Of a DNA stretch of 7,181 bases, positions 5,817-7,181 are shown one piece after another (the first letter of the stretch is position 1; the number at the start of each line of letters is the position of its first letter). The stretch spans positions 1 to 7,181 of the forward strand of contig JBNJEM010000412.1 of the NCBI GenBank assembly GCA_051745935.1, given 5' to 3'. The notes under the pieces are model-generated. The model was not told the origin of the DNA, made no database searches, and worked only from the letters and a program-made list of their open reading frames with translations. The DNA comes from JBNJEM01 sp051745935. Its GTDB lineage: Bacteria > Planctomycetota > Planctomycetia > Pirellulales > Pirellulaceae. The translations under genes and the position numbers were made by a program.

Positions 5817-6812
5817 ATGGCGGATCTCTCCACCACCTACATGGGCATGTCCATGAGCAGCCCCGTGGTCGTGGCGGCGTGTCCACTCTCCGGAAAAGTC
5901 GACAACGTCCGGCGGGCGGAGGATGCGGGAGCGGGCGGGCTGGTCATTAAATCCCTGTTTGAAGAGCAAATCCGGCACGAAATGCAAGAGCTGGACGACG
6001 CCCTTGAAATCGCCAATTCGTTCGCCGAACCCCTTACCTATCTGCCGCGGATCGAACACGGAGGGACCCGTAGGCATGTTCTGTGGGTGGAAAAAACTCG
6101 CCGAGCGGTTTCCATGCCGCTCATCGCCAGCATCAACGCCGTGTCAGCCGGTAACTGGGTCGATTACACGCGCCGGCTGGCCGATACTGGCGTCGACGGA
6201 ATCGAGCTGAATATGTACGCGGTCGAAACCGACCCCGCGCGCGAAGCGGCTGAAATCGAGGGATCGATGCTCGAAACGCTCGACGCCGTCAAGACGGCCA
6301 CCCAACTTCCCATCGCGGTGAAATTGAGTCCGTTTTACACCTCCGTCGCCAGCGTGGTTCAAAAGCTGGTCGATCATGGCGCCGCCGCGGCCGTTCTGTT
6401 CAATCGCTTCCTGCAGCCGGAGATCGATCCCGACACCGAATCGGTCAAGGTGGATCGCTCCCTCAGCCAACCGTCGGAGCAGCATTTGCCACTGCGTTGG
6501 ATCGCTCTCCTCTACGGCCGCGTCGACATGGATCTCGCCGCGAACACCGGCATCCACGACGCCAAGGACGTCGCGCGATCGCTGCTTGCCGGAGCCTCCG
6601 TCACACAACTCGCTTCCGCTCTCCTGAGCCATGGAATCGACCACGTGACACAGCTCAACACCGAGCTCGCCGCCTGGATGGATTCCCACTCCTACACCAA
6701 ACTCGACGACTTCCGCGGGCGGGCAAGCCAAATGAAGTTTACAGGAGACCAATCCGCCTTCGAGCGGGCCCAATACCTCGACTACGTCATGACCTCTCAG
6801 CGTCCCCGGTAA
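5817..6812 (+). CDS. Dihydroorotate dehydrogenase-like flavoprotein (PyrD-related, non-canonical)
   Basis: The 331-residue product is a TIM-barrel flavoprotein of the PyrD superfamily. I chose the ATG at 5817 because GAGGAAGGA (5799-5807) lies 9 bases upstream and the family-typical start ADLSTTYMGMSMSSPVVVAACPLSG follows. Visible FMN-barrel landmarks are GGLVIKSLFEEQI (Lys 45), SINAVSAGNW (Asn 107), GVDGIELNMYAVETD (128-139), PIAVKLSPFY (Lys 169), LFNRFLQPEID and the phosphate-binding end NTGIHDAKDVARSLLAGASVTQLASALL. In true PyrD the loop after ELN carries a catalytic Cys or Ser (ELNxSCPN); here it reads MYAVETD, so orotate synthesis is doubtful. Proteins of this type are annotated 'dihydroorotate dehydrogenase-like', and I believe they are sometimes found near pyruvate:ferredoxin oxidoreductase genes, which are not in this window. 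The substrate is unknown. The length is normal for the group. A small gene follows closely downstream. Confidence 0.88.
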   Translation: MADLSTTYMGMSMSSPVVVAACPLSGKVDNVRRAEDAGAGGLVIKSLFEEQIRHEMQELDDALEIANSFAEPLTYLPRIEHGGTRRHVLWVEKTRRAVSMPLIASINAVSAGNWVDYTRRLADTGVDGIELNMYAVETDPAREAAEIEGSMLETLDAVKTATQLPIAVKLSPFYTSVASVVQKLVDHGAAAAVLFNRFLQPEIDPDTESVKVDRSLSQPSEQHLPLRWIALLYGRVDMDLAANTGIHDAKDVARSLLAGASVTQLASALLSHGIDHVTQLNTELAAWMDSHSYTKLDDFRGRASQMKFTGDQSAFERAQYLDYVMTSQRPR

Positions 6813-6841
6813 GGATCGGCTTGTATTGGGTGTACTGCATC

Positions 6842-7180
6842 GTGAATCACGACCTCGCCGCTCAGCTTTATTGTCAGCTTCAGAGTATCCATGGCAAACC
6901 TTTACTCAACGAATTGCGAGATGATCTTTTTGAGAAAGCAGTTCGCTATGCGCGAATTAGAGCGGATTGGCAGCTAGCGAACCCTGATGATCGGCAACAA
7001 CTCGACGAGCCACGACGGCTTGCTCACACCGCCTTCATCGACACGTGCAACATCCTAGCTCGTGCGATGCGTGAGAAGGGTTTGAATGTTACATGGCGCG
7101 AACAGCTTGGCGAGGATCGAAAAACGATCGGTGATTTTGCTTGTTACATTCATTGCTTTCTTGGGCTGGAAGCCCGCTGA
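6842..7180 (+). CDS. Small conserved-looking hypothetical protein
   Basis: The frame ends at the TGA at 7178-7180 and gives 112 residues from the GTG at 6842 (VNHDLAAQLYCQLQSIHGKP). Two upstream starts are possible. The TTG at 6821 has the better ribosome binding site (AAGGA at 6811-6815, spacing 5) and gives 119 residues; the GTG at 6830 is the other. They would add a hydrophobic LYWVYCI stretch that looks unlike a natural N-terminus, so I prefer 6842, without certainty. The product is soluble, mostly helical and charged, with segments LLNELRDDLFEKAVRYARIRADW, HTAFIDTCNILARAMREKG and GEDRKTIGDFACYIHCFLGLEAR. No signal peptide, membrane segment or known catalytic motif is visible, and I cannot assign a function. 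The coding sequence is visibly less GC-rich than the flavoprotein gene only 29 bases upstream, which may point to separate ancestry. Confidence 0.75.
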   Translation: MNHDLAAQLYCQLQSIHGKPLLNELRDDLFEKAVRYARIRADWQLANPDDRQQLDEPRRLAHTAFIDTCNILARAMREKGLNVTWREQLGEDRKTIGDFACYIHCFLGLEAR

Positions 7181-7181
7181 T

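Noticed and set aside
6144..6773. Minus-strand open frame of 209 residues opposite the flavoprotein gene
   Set aside because: Antisense shadow of a well-supported coding region; no domain recognised.

Overview
The window is about 60% GC and carries seven features that I read as genes or gene remnants, all on the + strand. The set suggests a planctomycete, probably Pirellulales-like: an ECF sigma factor next to a single-span membrane protein, a secreted HtrA-like protein, poorly conserved secreted proteins, weak Shine-Dalgarno sites and degenerate mobile-element debris. No ribosomal RNA or other phylogenetic marker is present, so this assignment is an inference.

Layout. (1) Bases 1-222 hold the broken middle of a group II intron reverse transcriptase, with an in-frame stop and no catalytic motif. 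(2) Bases 223-830 hold no convincing gene; there is a small hairpin followed by a T run just past the remnant, and three GGAAC pentamers just ahead of the next gene. (3) Bases 831-1884 encode an ECF sigma factor and, overlapping its end, a one-span membrane protein that is the natural anti-sigma candidate. (4) After a 176-base gap, three tightly coupled genes follow: an exported HtrA/DegP-like protein with a PDZ domain and a C-terminal coiled coil (2061-3416), a two-domain VOC/glyoxalase-fold protein (3400-4197) and an exported protein with an STN-like segment (4197-5456). The last two junctions are 17-base and 1-base overlaps. (5) After a 360-base leader without a supported gene comes a dihydroorotate-dehydrogenase-like flavoprotein (5817-6812), followed closely by a small, less GC-rich hypothetical gene (about 6842-7180).

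The most interesting point is the sigma / membrane protein / HtrA-like group. By hand alignment the HtrA-like protein has lost the catalytic His and Asp (Pro and Gly in their places) but keeps the fold landmarks, a PDZ domain and a coiled coil. The membrane protein is predicted to expose a hydrophobic C-terminus ending in Phe outside the cytoplasm, the kind of end a PDZ domain can bind. This suggests a signalling module in which a non-proteolytic HtrA relative senses or scaffolds an anti-sigma factor. That is inference; the residue losses themselves are visible in the sequence.
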